Shown: positions 25,310 to 34,367, counted from the stretch's first letter. The stretch is DNA of 64,000 nucleotides from Brevibacillus sp042683565 (GCF_042683565.1 NZ_JBHUJW010000028.1:1-64000), one strand, 5' to 3'. The notes: generated by a model from the letters alone, not told the origin. Numbers and translations: made by a program.

Positions 25310-25669
25310 TGGAAATGTTGACGGATTCTGTAGGTCAATTCGGTTATTTCGCCCTGTTCTTCCTCCTGTGGCTCGGCATTGTCGGGATGCCGATTCCGGA
25401 CGAAGTGATCGTCCTCTCCGCGGGTGTGTTGACCGCGACCGACGTGCTGGGGAGGACCGTAGGGGCGCCTGCGCTGCAGTGGATCGGGCGGAAAAAAGGG
25501 ATGAACAAGTACGTGGCGCATGCGCAGTCGCTGTTGGAGAGGTACTGCAGCTACGCGCTGTGCATCAGCTGTCGGCGTGTTCGGCTACCGGGCGTGGAAG
25601 CGGCGCAAGGAACAGAGCATGGAGCAAGCCAAAGAACGGAGCGTCGTCTCCAAGGAATACGGCAAGTAG
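25303..25669 (+). pseudogene. DedA-family membrane protein, decayed
   Basis: Three parts of a DedA protein survive in different registers. The N-terminus GYFALFFLLWLGIVGMPIPDE leads into VIVLSAGVLTATDVL. A middle piece WIGRKKGMNKY...LERYCSYALCIS joins it with the intervening segment missing. A C-terminal tail GVFGYRAWKRRKEQSMEQ lies in another frame and ends at the TAG at 25667. At least two internal deletions, one of them frame-shifting, are needed. The start overlaps the methyltransferase stop. Function is certainly lost unless this is an assembly error. Confidence 0.8.
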
Positions 25670-25757
25670 CCATCGCAGACGCCATTGCCATTGCCACCGC
25701 CAGCAGGGGAACAGCGGCGGTGAGGAGACGATTCCCTGCATTGGATGGGTTTACGCC

Positions 25758-25786
25758 TTGCGAACGGGACGTATCTTTGGTATTCT
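25758..25786 (+). promoter_or_regulatory. Promoter of the SRP RNA
   Basis: TTGCGA at 25758-25763 and TATTCT at 25781-25786 are exactly 17 bases apart, with the RNA 5' end expected five to ten bases later. Confidence 0.7.
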
Positions 25787-25790
25787 AATC

Positions 25791-26061
25791 GTACCGTGCT
25801 AGACGGGGAGGTTGCGGTGCCCTGTAACCTGCAATCCGCAATAGCAGGGTTGAATTCCTATCCTAGGTTTCCTCATGTGAGGCTGCCTTATGTCGGCGGT
25901 GCTGAGGATCGGGTCCTGTGCAACGCGAACCCATGAACCTGGTCAGGTCCGGAAGGAAGCAGCCATAAGTGGATCATCGCGTGTGCCGCAGGGTAGCCTG
26001 GTCTGAGCTGTTGCCATGAGTAACGCTCGGATGAGGATTATCGAAGATAGGTGCACGGTAC
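25791..26061 (+). ncRNA. ffs: Signal recognition particle RNA, large Bacillus type
   Basis: About 271 bases with the Alu domain retained. The 5' end GTACCGTGC (25791-25799) pairs with the 3' end GCACGGTAC (26053-26061). The Ffh-binding helix 8 loop GGTCAGGTCCGGAAGGAAGC (25941-25960) is intact. It binds Ffh and targets membrane and secreted proteins. Its place upstream of dnaX matches the B. subtilis scr gene. Confidence 0.96.
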
Positions 26062-26076
26062 CCCATATCGACAGTC

Positions 26077-26118
26077 AAACAGCATGTTTCCCGCCACGGG
26101 AGGCATGCTGTTTTTGTT
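26077..26118 (+). terminator. SRP RNA terminator
   Basis: AAACAGCATG (26077-26086) pairs with CATGCTGTTT (26104-26113), followed by a T run. Confidence 0.9.
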
Positions 26119-26269
26119 GTGTCGCGCACGACGAGTAACCAGGTATTGCAGAGGCTTGTAGTTGCCATCCGCTTCACTCCCCCATACTATTAAACTCTTT
26201 CAATAGACAAATTGGCATTTTTAGCTAAAATTTGAAGTGGTAAATTATTGAGATCTGTGGGGGATTGTA

Positions 26270-27403
26270 TTGCGTAAAAATCGCTGGATCGTTTGTTTGC
26301 TGGCTTCTTTTCTTGTTTTTACCGGATTGATAAAAGCACCTTTCGCATCTGCCGCAAACAGTCCGAGTCATGCGGCATCGAGTATGCAACCGAAAGAAAC
26401 GGAAGTGCATGCGCCAAAAGAACTGACCGAACCTTTCCTTGTTCCATACCTCGCGAAAGTTGAAGGAGACCCTACCCCTTATCTGAAATTTGTCATGGTT
26501 TCTCCAGCCGGTAAAATCATCAGCGGAATCGATATCTTCTCTGGGGGAGCGATCACCACCAATTTTAAGAACGGATACGGATATATCAACACGTATGGTG
26601 CATACGGCCATTCCGAGTATGCGATTTTTGACCGATACGCAAACATGCAGAAAATTCCAGTTAACGATACTTATTTTTATCACTTGGATAAGGAATGGTT
26701 TGCTTATTATCCAGATCCCAATGATGGCAAGATTCGCTTTTACAATGCGGTGACAAAAAAATCCGTTATACCAGGCTTTGAACCCGGCTTCCCTGATACA
26801 ATAAATAATTTAGCATGGATGAACGTAACGGTTGATCCGCATCATATTCCTTTCCTTGATGGAAAAACGAACAAAAAGGGGTTAAAAGAGTTAACCGGGA
26901 AAACAACATGTCCGCCTTTCTTCGACGAATATTTAGGTTATTCGGAAGGAATACACCGGGTAAAAAACGGCAGCTTTGTCGTATCAGGGCTATCGAATAA
27001 TAAGAAGTTTTATGCGCTTATGAACAAAAAGGGAAAAGTGATTTCCGCCAAATATGTGTATCTAAAGCCTACGTATGACAACCAGTTTTTGGCGGTTAGT
27101 CAAAAACCCGATGGTTACTATCTGACAAAAATAAACGCATTGGGAAAGCAAACCTTGCCATTTTCAATCAAGTTAGATAGCAAAGAAGATTTTAGCAAGA
27201 TTTCGTATATGGGAAGAGTCTTCTACAACGATACAAAGATACTTGGCGTTGACAATAATCGCGGATTATTTACATTTCCGCATCGCCTGCTTAGCATCAC
27301 CAATGAAACCGTTGCTATAGAGTACACGCAGGCCAATAAGACATGGATCAGTGTCTTTACGCACACAGGAAAACAAATTTATACGCGACAAGTTGCAAGA
27401 TAG
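26270..27403 (+). CDS. Secreted hypothetical protein (weak WG-repeat resemblance)
   Basis: A 377-residue exported protein with a clear signal peptide (MRKNRWIVCLLASFLVF..., cleavage probably after ASA near residue 28). The mature part is rich in Tyr, Lys and Asn and consists of short beta-strand units. One unit, FYALMNKKGKVISAKYVYL, resembles a WG-type beta repeat, but only weakly. The start is a TTG at 26270 with GTGGGGGA upstream. Codon use is more AT-rich than the kinase and dnaX that follow. It is absent from the B. subtilis ffs-dnaX interval. Function unknown. Confidence 0.8.
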   Translation: MRKNRWIVCLLASFLVFTGLIKAPFASAANSPSHAASSMQPKETEVHAPKELTEPFLVPYLAKVEGDPTPYLKFVMVSPAGKIISGIDIFSGGAITTNFKNGYGYINTYGAYGHSEYAIFDRYANMQKIPVNDTYFYHLDKEWFAYYPDPNDGKIRFYNAVTKKSVIPGFEPGFPDTINNLAWMNVTVDPHHIPFLDGKTNKKGLKELTGKTTCPPFFDEYLGYSEGIHRVKNGSFVVSGLSNNKKFYALMNKKGKVISAKYVYLKPTYDNQFLAVSQKPDGYYLTKINALGKQTLPFSIKLDSKEDFSKISYMGRVFYNDTKILGVDNNRGLFTFPHRLLSITNETVAIEYTQANKTWISVFTHTGKQIYTRQVAR

Positions 27404-27432
27404 ATCGGGAGCAACCGGCAATCAGGCCCCGC

Positions 27433-27466
27433 AAGGCTCGCCTTTACCGCAGGCGAGTCTTTTTTG
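27433..27466 (+). terminator. Terminator after the secreted orphan
   Basis: GGCTCGCCT pairs with AGGCGAGTC around a seven-base loop and runs into TTTTTT. Confidence 0.88.
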
Positions 27467-27586
27467 GCGAAAAGAAAGGCACATGTTCATGCACGCTTGT
27501 GAGCTGAAACTGGCTCATAAAACGTTTTTTGTTGTTTTTTGACGATAAAAAGCGAAATATTTCCAGAAGTGATCCGGCCGTACAGG

Positions 27587-27615
27587 GGAGGGTTTAAGCG
27601 AATTGTCACGAATTT
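27587..27615 (+). promoter_or_regulatory. Possible SigH-type promoter of the sensor kinase
   Basis: GGAGGGTTT (27587-27595) and CACGAATTT (27607-27615), 11 bases apart, resemble the SigH consensus RNAGGAWWW / RNNGAATWW with two deviations. The B. subtilis sporulation kinase kinA is SigH-dependent, which makes this worth noting. Confidence 0.35.
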
Positions 27616-27681
27616 TCAGAGAGGGAGAACAATACGCTTTCCTGCTCATCGAAGTACGCCATATGTCAGGAGGGACAAGCT

Positions 27682-29112
27682 GTGAGTGCATCATTTTCGT
27701 TACACCTCGTCGGCTCGTCCAGACGATTGCAGCAGTACATGAATCAGCTGCCTACTGCTGTTTTCCTGGTCAACCAGGAAGGCAGAATTGTGGAGGTCAA
27801 CGAACAACTGCTTCGCGTCACCGGATATTCACGCGATCAACTTGTCAATCAGCCGTTTCAGACCATTCTTCCCTTTGACGGCTCTGTGGTCCAGATGTAC
27901 GAGGAGCATTTGCAAAAGGAAGAACAGCTGGATGTCCATGCAGAGGTAGAATGGCGGGATCGTCAGGGGAAATGCGGCAGAACCCCGGCGATGATATGGG
28001 TACAGCAAGCGGAACAACCTTTGTATTTGATTCATCTGTTCCAGTTGTCGAAGGAAATGGATTACGCCTTGTCCCAACGTTTGTTGGCAAAGCTGACGCA
28101 CGATACCAGTCTCGGATTGTTTGTCTTGGATGATCAGGCACGCATCGTGGAAGCGAGCCAGGCGGCCTGCAAGCTGCTCGGCAAGGACCGGCTGCAAGTC
28201 ATCAATACGCATATTGACCACGTTTTCGCAGGCATTCCCGAGCAGCATCGGCTCATCAAGAAAGAGCTGCTGGAGGGAGTGAAGCTGCACAACACCGCCA
28301 CCTCGTGGACGAACGACAACCAGCGCTACGAGCTGATCGTGGATGCCAATACGCTGCAGGACGATTCGGGCAAGACTGTAGGCGCTTTCGTCCTTTTCAA
28401 AGATATTACCAACCTGCGCTCCTATGAACAAAAGCTGGAGCGAAACGAACGGCTCGCCATGATCGGTCAGATCGCGGCAGGCACGGCGCACGAAATACGC
28501 AACCCGCTTACTTCCATCAAAGGATTTTTGCAGATGTTTCTGAAATCGTTTACGGAAACCGGGATGGACCGGGAAAAATCGTACACGGAAATCATGCTCA
28601 CCGAGATCAATCGAATCAATTCCCTGGTGAGCGAATTTCTCCTCCTCAGCAAACCGCGCAACGTCCAGTATTCGATGGTCGATCTCAACACGGTGTTTGC
28701 GGAGATTTTGCCGATTGTCGAATCGCAGGCGCTCCTGTACGGGATTGAAGTAAAGTTCACGTCCAACGGCAAGCTGCCGATGGTGGTCGGGGATACCGAG
28801 CTGTTGAAGCAGGTGTTCATCAACATTTGCAAAAACGGCATTGAAGCCATGGGCGAGCAAGGGACGCTGCACATTTCCCACCACATCGACCAGAATGAAG
28901 ACAAGGTGAGCATTGACATTCGCGATACGGGACCAGGCATTCCGCTGTACATTATCGACAAAATTTTTGACCCATTTTTCACGACCAAAGAAGAAGGGAC
29001 GGGGCTCGGCTTGTCCGTCTGCCAAAAGATCATTCACGACATTGGCGGACAAATCCGCGTTTCGTCCAAAGGCTACGGCACGACCTTTCACATTATGCTG
29101 CCGTATCTGTAA
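27682..29112 (+). CDS. PAS-domain sensor histidine kinase (sporulation-kinase type)
   Basis: A soluble 476-residue kinase with no membrane span. It has PAS 1 (about residues 12-120), PAS 2 (about 140-250), a HisKA domain and an HATPase domain. The phosphoacceptor is His270 in AHEIRNPLTSIKGFLQ. The ATPase has an N box (FINICKNGIEAM), a G1 box (DTGPGIP), an F box (DPFFTTK) and a G2 box (GTGLGLS). The architecture and the orphan position, with no response regulator beside it, resemble the Kin proteins that feed the Spo0F-Spo0A phosphorelay. That role is inference. The GTG at 27682 follows AGGAGG. Confidence 0.9.
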   Translation: MSASFSLHLVGSSRRLQQYMNQLPTAVFLVNQEGRIVEVNEQLLRVTGYSRDQLVNQPFQTILPFDGSVVQMYEEHLQKEEQLDVHAEVEWRDRQGKCGRTPAMIWVQQAEQPLYLIHLFQLSKEMDYALSQRLLAKLTHDTSLGLFVLDDQARIVEASQAACKLLGKDRLQVINTHIDHVFAGIPEQHRLIKKELLEGVKLHNTATSWTNDNQRYELIVDANTLQDDSGKTVGAFVLFKDITNLRSYEQKLERNERLAMIGQIAAGTAHEIRNPLTSIKGFLQMFLKSFTETGMDREKSYTEIMLTEINRINSLVSEFLLLSKPRNVQYSMVDLNTVFAEILPIVESQALLYGIEVKFTSNGKLPMVVGDTELLKQVFINICKNGIEAMGEQGTLHISHHIDQNEDKVSIDIRDTGPGIPLYIIDKIFDPFFTTKEEGTGLGLSVCQKIIHDIGGQIRVSSKGYGTTFHIMLPYL

Positions 29113-29271
29113 TACACGCTGCCGAGGCCGTCTCCAGGAGATGCGGCCAGCGGAGCAAAGCGTCCCGCACAGCCATGTGACCGGGGCGTTTTCTTTGAAG
29201 GAAGCAGGCTGATAGTGTATAATGAACGGGATATAAAAGAGGATTGTGCAGATGGGGAGTGTCGCTCGAGC

Positions 29272-30978
29272 ATGGCTTATACCGCGTTGTATCGCGTATA
29301 CCGACCACAGACGTTTCGGGATGTCGTCGGGCAGGAACATGTGACGATTACCTTGCGTAATGCATTGCGCGAAGGCAGGCTTTCCCATGCATATTTGTTC
29401 AATGGTCCCCGAGGTACGGGCAAGACCAGCGCGGCGAAGATCATGTCCAAAGCCGTGAACTGTGAACAGCCCATCGACGGCGAACCGTGCAACGAGTGCG
29501 GATCGTGCCGGGCCATTTCCAGCGGCTCGGTCACCGATGTGCTGGAGATTGACGCCGCTTCCAACCGCGGGGTCGAGGAGATTCGCGACATTCGCGACAA
29601 AGTCAAATTTGCTCCCAGTGACGTCAAGTACAAGGTGTACATCATTGACGAGGTGCATATGCTGACGACGGAGGCGTTTAACGCGCTCTTGAAGACGCTG
29701 GAGGAACCGCCTTCGCACGTCATTTTCATTTTGGCGACGACAGAGCCGCACAAGCTGCCGGCGACGATCATCTCGCGCTGCCAGCGGTTCGATTTTCACC
29801 GGATTCCGCTGAAGGTGATGGTCGATCTGCTGCAGCGCATTTGCCAGTCGCAGGGCGTACGCGTCGAGGAACAAGCGCTTACGCTCGTGGCGAAGATGGC
29901 CGAGGGCGGGGCGCGGGACGCCTTGAGCCTGCTGGACCAGGCGATCAGCTACAGCCGGGATGAAGTGCGGGCAAGCGACATCATGCAGATTACAGGTACT
30001 GTCTCCCAGGCGTACTTTTCCGTCCTCGCACGCTCGATCGCCGAACGCGATGTGGCGCGGGTGATGGAGCAGTTCGATCAGATCATGGTGCAGGGCAAGG
30101 ACCCCGAGCAGTTCCTGCATGATTTTCTGTACTACTACCGGGACATGCTGCTTCTGAAGACGGCTCCCCGGCTGGAGGAAATCGTGGAGCGGACGATGGT
30201 CGATGACCAGTTCGCCGAGGTGGCGAAGCTGTACGACTTCCCCGAATTGTACGCGGTGATCGAGACGTGCAATCAGGCCCTGGCCCAGTTGAAATGGTCG
30301 ACGTACGCCAGAGTGCTGGTCGAACTGACGCTGGTCAAGATGTGCCAGCCAGTGGCGCAGCAGCCGGAGACGGTCGCAGCGGCAACGTCAGCGCCGCAAG
30401 CGGGCAGCGAGGAGCTGGCGGGCTTGGCCAATCGCATTCGTGCATTGGAAGAGCGCCTCGCGCAGGTCATGCAAGGTCAGGTGAGCTTGCCGACAAAGAG
30501 AGTCGAGGAGCCGCGCAAGGCTGAACCGAAGCGGGCAGCTGCTGCAGGCGGCAGTTCCCGTACCCCGATGAACAAGGTGCGCGAAGCTGCGAGGACCGTG
30601 GACGAAACCCTGACGCGTCAGGTGCGCGGCCAATGGAGCCAAATCTTGACTGATCTGAAAAAAGTGAAAATCCAGTACCAGGCCTGGCTGGTCAACGGTC
30701 AGCCTGTCGCTGTAGGCAGTGATGCGGTGGTCGTCACTTTTACCAGCCCCATCCACTGCGATAAAACCATGGAACCTGAGCTGAAGGGTGTGGTAGAGCG
30801 GGTCATGCAAAACGTGCTGGGCAGACCGCTGCAGCTGCTCTCCATTATGGAGGAGGAGTGGCAGGCGGTGCAGCAGCAGGTGGGGCAAAAAGACGGCCCT
30901 GCCGAAGAAGAGCAGGACCCGTTCCTGACCGAAGCGATCAAGCTCGTAGGCGAAGGACTTGTCGAAGTCAAAGACTGA
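29272..30978 (+). CDS. dnaX: DNA polymerase III subunits gamma/tau
   Basis: The clamp-loader ATPase of the replicative polymerase. Its start AYTALYRVYRPQTF is highly conserved. It has Walker A GPRGTGKTS, a four-Cys zinc module (NCEQP...PCNECGSC), Walker B with IIDEVHML, and sensor 1 LATTEP. The C-terminal part from about residue 370 is the tau-specific, low-complexity and DnaB/PolC-binding region. The ATG at 29272 gives 568 residues. The upstream GGGGAG is 12 bases away, a little far, but an upstream in-frame start adds no conserved sequence. yaaK and recR follow as an operon. Confidence 0.97.
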   Translation: MAYTALYRVYRPQTFRDVVGQEHVTITLRNALREGRLSHAYLFNGPRGTGKTSAAKIMSKAVNCEQPIDGEPCNECGSCRAISSGSVTDVLEIDAASNRGVEEIRDIRDKVKFAPSDVKYKVYIIDEVHMLTTEAFNALLKTLEEPPSHVIFILATTEPHKLPATIISRCQRFDFHRIPLKVMVDLLQRICQSQGVRVEEQALTLVAKMAEGGARDALSLLDQAISYSRDEVRASDIMQITGTVSQAYFSVLARSIAERDVARVMEQFDQIMVQGKDPEQFLHDFLYYYRDMLLLKTAPRLEEIVERTMVDDQFAEVAKLYDFPELYAVIETCNQALAQLKWSTYARVLVELTLVKMCQPVAQQPETVAAATSAPQAGSEELAGLANRIRALEERLAQVMQGQVSLPTKRVEEPRKAEPKRAAAAGGSSRTPMNKVREAARTVDETLTRQVRGQWSQILTDLKKVKIQYQAWLVNGQPVAVGSDAVVVTFTSPIHCDKTMEPELKGVVERVMQNVLGRPLQLLSIMEEEWQAVQQQVGQKDGPAEEEQDPFLTEAIKLVGEGLVEVKD

Positions 30979-31008
30979 AGGAACCACATTTAAGGGAGGA
31001 ACCCTCAC

Positions 31009-31329
31009 ATGAAAAACATGCAGCAAATGCAACAAATGATGAAGCAAGTGAAAAAAATGCAGGAAGAAATGCAAAAAACGCAGGAAGCTCTGAAGGAAAA
31101 AATCGTGGAGGGCTCTGCTGGCGGCGGCGCCGTTTTGGTCAAGGCAGACGGCCACAAGCAAGTAAGGGAAATCGTCATCAAGCCGGAAGTGATTGATCCG
31201 GACGACGTGGAAATGCTGCAAGACCTCGTGCTGACAGCAGTCAACGACGCACTGCGCAAGGTGGATGAGCTGGTGGCCAAGGACATGGGCAAATTCACCG
31301 GAGGCATGAACATCCCGGGTCTGTTCTAA
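31009..31329 (+). CDS. yaaK: YbaB/EbfC-family nucleoid-associated protein
   Basis: A 106-residue DNA-binding protein that forms dimers with a tweezer shape in its relatives. The N-terminal Met/Gln/Lys-rich coiled coil (MQQMQQMMKQVKKMQEEMQK) leads into the core KIVEGSAGGGAVLVKADG. The short C-terminus TGGMNIPGLF is typical. AGGGAGG precedes the ATG. It lies between dnaX (30 bases) and recR (27 bases), a gene order conserved across most bacteria. Confidence 0.97.
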   Translation: MKNMQQMQQMMKQVKKMQEEMQKTQEALKEKIVEGSAGGGAVLVKADGHKQVREIVIKPEVIDPDDVEMLQDLVLTAVNDALRKVDELVAKDMGKFTGGMNIPGLF

Positions 31330-31356
31330 GAATCGTAAGTCGAAGGAGCAAACGCG

Positions 31357-31953
31357 ATGTTCTATCCAGAACCGGTATCCAAACTGATTGAAGGCTTCAT
31401 GAAGCTGCCCGGCATCGGACCGAAGACGGCCGGGCGGCTTGCCTTTTTTGTCCTCAACATGAAAGAAGACGACGTACTGGATCTGGCCAAGGCGCTGGTC
31501 AATGCCAAACGCCAGCTGCACTACTGCTCCGTCTGCAACAACATCACGGACCTCGACCCGTGCCACATCTGCCGGGACAAGCGGCGTGACGGCTCGGTCA
31601 TCTGCGTGGTGCAGGAGCCAAAGGACGTCGTGGCCATGGAAAAAACAAGGGAGTTTGAGGGGTACTATCACGTGCTGCACGGTGCTATCTCGCCGATGGA
31701 CGGGATCGGACCGGAAGACATTCGCATTCCCGATTTGTTGAAACGGCTTGGGGACGAGCAGGTAAAAGAAGTCATCCTGGCGACCAACCCGAACATCGAA
31801 GGGGAGGCGACGGCGATGTACATTTCCCGCCTGATCAAGCCGTTCGGGATTCGCGTGACGCGCATCGCCCATGGACTGCCGGTGGGCGGAGACCTCGAAT
31901 ACGCGGATGAAGTCACGCTGACCAAGGCGTTGGAAGGTCGGCGTGAACTATAG
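31357..31953 (+). CDS. recR: Recombination mediator RecR
   Basis: It acts with RecF and RecO to load RecA on gapped DNA. The 198-residue protein has an N-terminal helix-hairpin-helix (LPGIGPKTAGRLAF). A four-Cys zinc finger follows (YCSVCNNITDLDPCHICRD), then a Toprim domain (VICVVQEPKDVVAMEKT) and a C-terminal Walker-like stretch. The ATG at 31357 follows GAAGGAG. It closes the dnaX-yaaK-recR cluster and is followed by a terminator. Confidence 0.98.
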   Translation: MFYPEPVSKLIEGFMKLPGIGPKTAGRLAFFVLNMKEDDVLDLAKALVNAKRQLHYCSVCNNITDLDPCHICRDKRRDGSVICVVQEPKDVVAMEKTREFEGYYHVLHGAISPMDGIGPEDIRIPDLLKRLGDEQVKEVILATNPNIEGEATAMYISRLIKPFGIRVTRIAHGLPVGGDLEYADEVTLTKALEGRREL

Positions 31954-31966
31954 AAGCGGCGAAGGA

Positions 31967-31996
31967 AAGACGGGGAAACCTGTCTTTTTTTCTTTC
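31967..31996 (+). terminator. dnaX-yaaK-recR terminator
   Basis: AAGACGGGG pairs with CCTGTCTT across a GAAA-type loop, followed by TTTTTTTCTTTC. Confidence 0.85.
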
Positions 31997-32091
31997 AAGC
32001 GTACGGCAAGAGGCGCACGGATTGGCTGGCGCTGAAAATCCGGACTTTTTTGCTTGGACGAGACATACAGTGAAAACAGGAGCGTGAAGAG

Positions 32092-33069
32092 ATGCTGACA
32101 GGACCGTCGATGTCGCTGCGGATCGAGCCAAGGGGACATCGGTCTACGCCGTGGGCGATCATGCTGTTTATCGGGTATTGGCTGATGTTTGCTGCAGAAT
32201 TTTCCGTCATTCGTTTCCACAGGGGAGAGGACGGCCGGTGGGTGGCTTCCACGGCGGAGCAGCCGCAGATGTGGCTTTCGCTGACAGTGCTCGCCGTAAC
32301 GATCCTGAGCGTCGTCATAGCAGTCGGCTTTCTTTTCGCCCTGGGAGCGGACCGGCGGCGGACACGGTGGCTTTGGTGGGGGAATGACGATCTGACCGGC
32401 CATGACGTGCTGCATATCGTGGCATGGATGCATGTCTTTCAGACGTGCACGCTGCTTATGTATGGACTGCTCCTCGACGGGACTCTTTTTCCCGAGGGAA
32501 CGATCGGCGGTGCTTTTGAATCGGCGGCGTTTCAGATGTTTCTCCTGATTCTGATTCCCTTCTGGTTCCGCGGCCGCATGGCGGAGATCGGCGTCCGCCG
32601 TCCTGCACGTCTCGGGTGGATGCTCGTCACGCTGGCGATCCTGTTTTTCTTCATCGCCCGGGTGCTCGATACGGTGATTACGCATCCGCTCGCAGACTGG
32701 ATGGGCCTGTCGCTTGCGTCCGAGCGGGAACAGCAGATTGAAAACGAGATCGTACAGGCGAAGCAGACGGACATGGTCGCGGCAGCTGCATCTTTCCTGG
32801 TGATCGGGGTACTGGTCCCGATTGCGGAGGAAATCCTGTTTCGCGGTGTCGTGCAGACGTATTTGGTGCGGCGGATGGGAGCTTTCATCGGGATCGTGGT
32901 GAGCAGTCTCTGGTTTGCGCTCTTGCACATCGATCTGGCCTTGTTTGTTCCGCTCTTCGCCATCGGTCTGGGGCTGGGCTTTGTCCGGCATCGCTACGAC
33001 TCCATTTGGGGGGCGGTATTGCTCCATGCTATCAACAATCTGACGGGCGTTTTGTACTACTTTCAATGA
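32092..33069 (+). CDS. CPBP-family intramembrane metalloprotease
   Basis: A 325-residue membrane protein with about eight hydrophobic segments. It carries the CAAX-protease/bacteriocin-processing (CPBP) motifs: EEILFRG with Glu246-Glu247, FALLH with His279, and LLHAINN near the C-terminus. These residues form the glutamate/histidine active site. The substrate is unknown; relatives cleave membrane-bound peptides or confer bacteriocin immunity. It sits between recR and yaaL, where B. subtilis has nothing, and reads into the yaaL-bofA pair 12 bases downstream. Confidence 0.92.
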   Translation: MLTGPSMSLRIEPRGHRSTPWAIMLFIGYWLMFAAEFSVIRFHRGEDGRWVASTAEQPQMWLSLTVLAVTILSVVIAVGFLFALGADRRRTRWLWWGNDDLTGHDVLHIVAWMHVFQTCTLLMYGLLLDGTLFPEGTIGGAFESAAFQMFLLILIPFWFRGRMAEIGVRRPARLGWMLVTLAILFFFIARVLDTVITHPLADWMGLSLASEREQQIENEIVQAKQTDMVAAAASFLVIGVLVPIAEEILFRGVVQTYLVRRMGAFIGIVVSSLWFALLHIDLALFVPLFAIGLGLGFVRHRYDSIWGAVLLHAINNLTGVLYYFQ

Positions 33070-33081
33070 GGGGGTACACAG

Positions 33082-33312
33082 GTGAGCAGGTGGGGGAAAA
33101 AGGCGAGGGTGTTAATCGACATCGAGGCGGTAGGGCTGGACGCTGCGGTCAACCGGGCGCGACAGGATTGGCAGCACGCCCGCCATTTGGTAGAGGTCAG
33201 CGAGCCGGATGGCGGCCTGGATGATGCGATTTACTACTTGCAGCTGACGGAGAAACGCTACATGTATCTTCTCTCGCAGGCAAAGCGGGAGCATCATCGC
33301 AAGCAAGCCTAA
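33082..33312 (+). CDS. yaaL: YaaL-like protein (DUF2508)
   Basis: A 76-residue, mostly helical and charged cytosolic protein. LQLTEKRYMYLLSQAKREH is the conserved C-terminal part of DUF2508. Its identity is supported by position: B. subtilis has recR-yaaL-bofA. The GTG at 33082 follows GAGGGGG. Function is unknown. Confidence 0.9.
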   Translation: MSRWGKKARVLIDIEAVGLDAAVNRARQDWQHARHLVEVSEPDGGLDDAIYYLQLTEKRYMYLLSQAKREHHRKQA

Positions 33313-33323
33313 GGAGGATGCTC

Positions 33324-33590
33324 ATGGAAACGGGATGGGTTATTGCTCTGATTATCGCGGGAATTTTGCTTGTCATTGCCGCCAGCAAATCGGTGGCGCT
33401 GCCCGTGCGTTGGATCGGTTTCGGGATTATGCAGCTGGTCATCGGCGCGATCCTGCTCTTTTTTGCCAATCTGGTCGGGGAATTGGCCAGTTTTCACATC
33501 CCGATCAATCCGGTGACGGCGCTGCTCGCCGGATTTTTGCGGTTGCCGGGCCTGGCCGCGCTGGTCATCATCAAGCTGTGGGTGATGTAG
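33324..33590 (+). CDS. bofA: Pro-SigK processing inhibitor BofA
   Basis: An 88-residue protein with two hydrophobic segments (WVIALIIAGILLVIAA and IGFGIMQLVIGAILLFFANL). It ends in the conserved INPVTALLAGFLRLPGLAAL stretch. In the mother cell BofA holds the SpoIVFB protease inactive in the outer forespore membrane until the forespore signals. The ATG at 33324 has AAGGAGG six bases upstream; the ATG at 33318 is too close. It is cotranscribed with yaaL (11-base gap). Confidence 0.94.
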   Translation: METGWVIALIIAGILLVIAASKSVALPVRWIGFGIMQLVIGAILLFFANLVGELASFHIPINPVTALLAGFLRLPGLAALVIIKLWVM

Positions 33591-33599
33591 GGCGGCAAG

Positions 33600-34127
33600 T
33601 TACCCGTCCGTGAGCAGGAAGGCGATGCTGCGGTTTTCGTATTTGACGCGGCTGCTCTTTGGCTGGCGAAAAGAGACGAGCAGGGCGAGCAAGCGGGGCA
33701 AGGACAGAACCAGCGTCCCCCCGAGCAAAGTCAGGCCGTACTCGACAGGCAGCCAGACGTAGGCGGCGGCAGCGAGCAAGAGGCAGCCGAGCAGGACGGT
33801 GCACTCTCCCCGGCGATAGACCGTGAGCGTCACGGGGAGCCGATAGCCGCTTCCCCACCACGGCGAGACAAGCATGTCTGCCGTCGTCTGGGGCTTCTGC
33901 TGGCGCAGGCGTGCATACAGGCGAAAGACGATCAGATGGCACACTGCGATAGCCGGGACGATCGCCAGCGTCACGATCAGGCGAGCTGTCGGCACGTGCA
34001 GGAGCCGGGAGCTGAGAAGAAGGGACAAGCCCATCAGCAGCCACTGCAGCAGGGCGCCGGCCAGCCCCCAGCGAAAGCGGTAGAGCAGCTTGTAACTGTA
34101 GATGGTTTGAGAGGTCGGTGCCTTCAT
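33600..34127 (-). CDS. Hypothetical four-span membrane protein
   Basis: A 175-residue protein with about four hydrophobic helices: WGLAGALLQWLLMGLSLLL, LIVTLAIVPAIAVCHLIVF, CTVLLGCLLLAAAAYVWLP and TLLGGTLVLSLPRLLALLV. A basic, polar loop (RLRQQKPQTTADML) lies in the middle. It is convergent with bofA, only nine bases away, with no clear terminator between. AAGGAAGTG precedes the ATG at 34127 on the minus strand. I recognise no family. It interrupts the conserved bofA-csfB stretch. Confidence 0.72.
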   Translation of the reverse strand: MKAPTSQTIYSYKLLYRFRWGLAGALLQWLLMGLSLLLSSRLLHVPTARLIVTLAIVPAIAVCHLIVFRLYARLRQQKPQTTADMLVSPWWGSGYRLPVTLTVYRRGECTVLLGCLLLAAAAYVWLPVEYGLTLLGGTLVLSLPRLLALLVSFRQPKSSRVKYENRSIAFLLTDG

Positions 34128-34367
34128 ACGTCACTTCCTTTTCCAGTGCAGATGCAAAACAAGCCTCTTGTCAGGTTTTATTATAGCGTAAAGCGTGCAG
34201 CCGGTGGCCCTTTGTCCAGCGGCTTTTTTTGCCGTTCAAAAAAGGAGGGCGTGCAGCCGTGTCTTTGTCCAGCTTTCCCGCCCGGCGTCTCACTCCCGTT
34301 ATGGTTGGGCAGGGAATGGGCAGGATAAAAAAGTCAGATTTTGGCGCGTTAGAGGAGGGTGCTTGTT

